A stretch of DNA of 64,000 nucleotides, taken from the NCBI GenBank assembly GCA_963755395.1, contig CAVWJJ010000001.1, forward strand, positions 434,001 through 498,000, written 5' to 3'. This DNA comes from DAHVFK01 sp963755395 (GTDB taxonomy: Bacteria; Pseudomonadota; Gammaproteobacteria; Burkholderiales; SG8-39). The position numbers and the translations under genes are program-made. How positions within the stretch are numbered: the first letter of the stretch is position 1; each line of letters starts with the position of its first letter. The notes beneath the pieces were generated by a model. The model was given only the letters and a program-made list of their open reading frames with translations, had not been told where the DNA came from and did not search any database. Of this stretch, positions 61,976 to 64,000 are shown piece by piece.

Positions 61976-63280
61976 ATGGAAAAAGCGCGCAAACCACGAC
62001 CTCAATCGCAAAAGGTTAAACCCGCAGGCGATCAAACTGCGCTATCACCGGGCGCCGTGCTCAGCCGCCGCGCCGCTGACCGCCTCCGCAATGGCCATCT
62101 ATGGGTCTACGCGTCAGATATCGAGGCCATCACTCCTCCAAAGTCAGGCGAGCAGCCTGCTGCCGGTGGCCGACAACCGCGGCCTGTTGCTGGGCACGGC
62201 GCTCTACAGCCACAGTCTCGCAGATTGCGTTGCGCATGGTATCGCGCGAGGCGCTCGACGAGCCCGCGTGGCTCGAACTGCTGGCAGCGCGTTTGCGCGC
62301 GATCCATTGCGCGCCGCAAGCCGCTGCTCATCGCCAGAAACGACGCCTGCCGCCTCTGCTTCAGCGAGGCCGACGAGCTGCCCGGGCTGGTCATGGACAA
62401 ATACGGCGACCTGGTGATTCTGCAGCTGCTGTCCAGGGCTTGACTCGGCGATGCCGTGCGCGAGACGTGCGTGCGCGTGCTGCGCGAGGAGCTTGCGCCT
62501 GGCAGCGATTCTGGAGCGGCCCGATCCGCGCATCCGCGAGCTGGAAGGGCTGCCCGCGCCGACCGCCGAGCCGTCTGTGGGCCGCCAATCCCAGGCGTCG
62601 CCCACTGCAGCACGCGAATTTCACCTGAATGGTCTGGTCTTCCACTACGACGCCAACGCCGGCCAGAAGACCGGCGCGTTTCTCGATCAGCGCGCTGAAC
62701 TACGCCGCCGCGCGCGACTGGGCGCGAGCGGCTCGGACGCGACGGCGGCCGCGCGCTCGATGTCTGCTGCTACCAGGGCGGCTTTGCGCTGCATCTGGCC
62801 GCAGGTCTGCCGGCAGGTCACGGGCATCGATGCTTCGCGCGCTTCGCTTGAAGTGGCGGAGCGGAATCTGGCGGCCAATCGCGACCGAGCTGGCAGCGCC
62901 GAGGTGGATTGGGTGGAGGCCGACGCCTTCGCAGATTCTGCGCGACTGGTCCGACGCGCGGCGAGCGGTTCGACGCCATCGTGCTCGACCCGCCCGCCTT
63001 CGCCAAAACCAGGCGCGCCGTCGAGGGCGCGCTGCGCGGCTACAAGGAGCTGAACCTGCGCGCGCTGAAGATGCTGCGCCCGGGCGGCCTGCTGGTCACC
63101 TGCTCCTGCTCGCACCACGTGGGCTGGGCCGATCTGGAAGGCGCGGTTGCTTCGGCGGCGGCGGATGCCCGCCGCCGCGTGCGGCTGCTGGAACGCCGCG
63201 GCGCTGCGCCCGATCATCCGGTGGTGCTGAACCTGCCGGAGACCGAGTATCTGAAGTGCCTGGTGCTGGAAGTGGAGTGA
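61976..63280 (+). pseudogene. Class I SAM-dependent rRNA methyltransferase, RlmI-like, frameshifted
   Basis: An rRNA large-subunit cytosine methyltransferase of the RlmI type. PUA-like N-terminal domain VLSRRAADRLRNGHLWVYASDIE, ACRLCFSEADELPGLVMDKYGDLVILQLLS, then LVFHYDANAGQKTGAFLDQR, VTGIDASRASLEVAERNLAAN, and FDAIVLDPPAFAKTRRAVEGALRGYKELNLRALKMLRPGGLLVTCSCSHHV with the catalytic region. At least five frameshifts between 62150 and 62980. The name RlmI is by family only. Confidence 0.83.
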
Positions 63281-63315
63281 CAGCGGCTGTGCGAAAATTA
63301 AAGTTTGCACACGCA

Positions 63316-64000
63316 GTCAAAGTTTCGTTTGCTCGTGGTGCGGCTGGGCGCCATGGGCGACATTCTGCACGCCCTGCCGGCGGTGACGGCGCTGCGCCTG
63401 GCGCATCCGGCCTGGGAGATCGGCTGGGTGGTGGAGCCGCGCTGGCAGGCGCTGCTGACACGGCCGGCCGAGAGCAGATAGCGAGCCGGGCAGCGCCGGA
63501 TCCAGCCGCCCCCGCGAGCAAGCCGCGCAGCCTGTCGTCGATCGGCTGCACTTTGCGCCCACCAAGCGACTGGCGCAAACGGCCCCTGAGCGCCAGCACG
63601 ATCGCACGAGATCAGCGCGCTCTGCGCCGCGAGCTGCGCGCCGTGCACTACGATGCGGTGCTCGATCTGCAGGGCGCGATCCGCTCGGCGGTCATTGCCC
63701 GCATGGCCGGATCGTCGGCGGGTCATTGGCGAAGCCAAGCCGCGCGAGCGGCGCCGCCCGCTGGCTCTTCACCGAGCGCGTCGCAACCCACGGCGCGCAC
63801 GTGATCGAGCAGGACATGGAGCTGGCCCGCGCCGTGGCCGGCGACGCGCTTCACCCTGCCGCGCCCCTGCTGCCCGTCGATCCCGCCGCCGAAGCCTGGT
63901 GCGACGCGTTCCTCGCTAGCGGAACATGCGCGGCCTGTCGGCGCTGATCGCATCCCGGCGCAGGCTGGGGCGCCAAGCGCTGGCCCGTCGAGCGCTATGC
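63316..64000 (+). pseudogene. Heptosyltransferase I (WaaC-type), frameshifted and 3' truncated by window
   Basis: A GT9-family LPS heptosyltransferase. The start LLVVRLGAMGDILHALPAVTALRLAHPAWEIGWVVEPRWQALL and the middle LRAVHYDAVLDLQGAIRSAVIARMAGS fit WaaC, and the continuation RAAWLFTERVATHGAHVIEQDMELA matches the next part after repair. Frame breaks near 63470, 63510, 63720 and 63925. The exact start codon is unclear, and the gene runs past the window end. Confidence 0.72.

Overview
This window reads as two unrelated bacterial genome pieces joined at about 35.32-35.35 kb. The left part (1 to about 35,320) is GC-rich and looks betaproteobacterial: queA-tgt-yajC-secD-secF, purB, nudJ-like/mnmA, CorA, a cytochrome bc1 Rieske protein, hsp20-lon, a TRAP transporter and an RpfC/RpfG-type signalling pair. 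The right part (about 35,349 to 64,000) has the style of an Acidobacteria genome: SHOCT-like protein, bactofilin, MurJ, PyrR, a VWFA-related secreted protein, GlgX, Tat-exported glycosidases and many short intergenic repeats. A lyase gene loses its 5' end exactly where a new gene begins, so the most likely explanation is a metagenomic assembly chimera. Taxonomy is inferred from gene content and style, not from a search.

Left part, in order: an HD-GYP response regulator coupled to a hybrid histidine kinase (DSF-type signalling); tRNA-Leu; queuosine genes queA and tgt; the Sec accessory genes yajC, secD and secF; purB; a uracil-DNA-glycosylase-family protein; a glutathione S-transferase; an operon of aminotransferase, Nudix hydrolase and mnmA; corA; Rieske protein; a TauD-type dioxygenase; a D-aminoacylase-type amidohydrolase; a TumE/TumA-type toxin-antitoxin pair; NAD synthetase; hsp20-lon with a terminator; an exported phosphoesterase; a complete TRAP transporter (dctP-dctQ-dctM) next to a DUF1445 hydro-lyase and a DUF1326 protein; an ABC-F ATPase; a cysteine-less glutaredoxin-like protein; an FKBP isomerase; an S41 protease; and a truncated dihydrodipicolinate-synthase-family gene.

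Right part, in order: SHOCT-like protein, a secreted DUF3108-like protein, an amino-acid permease, an ArsB/SLC13-type permease, bactofilin facing murJ, pyrR, a VWFA protein, an EamA exporter, a glycogen debranching enzyme, tRNA-Ala, then a carbohydrate locus (GH95, type I phosphodiesterase, GH3 with an inserted carbohydrate-binding-like region). After these comes a clean block of inositol-monophosphatase-type phosphatase, class II aldolase, HAD phosphatase, phnW and phnX, which together suggest 2-aminoethylphosphonate catabolism. The end holds an M24 peptidase, an RlmI-type methyltransferase and the start of a heptosyltransferase I gene.

Many essential genes (tgt, secD, secF, murJ, pyrR, glgX) carry single-base frameshifts, while whole blocks such as 9.4-35 kb and 55.3-60.5 kb are clean. 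This pattern fits sequencing or consensus errors in low-coverage stretches better than real gene decay. Coordinates of broken genes are given as whole spans.
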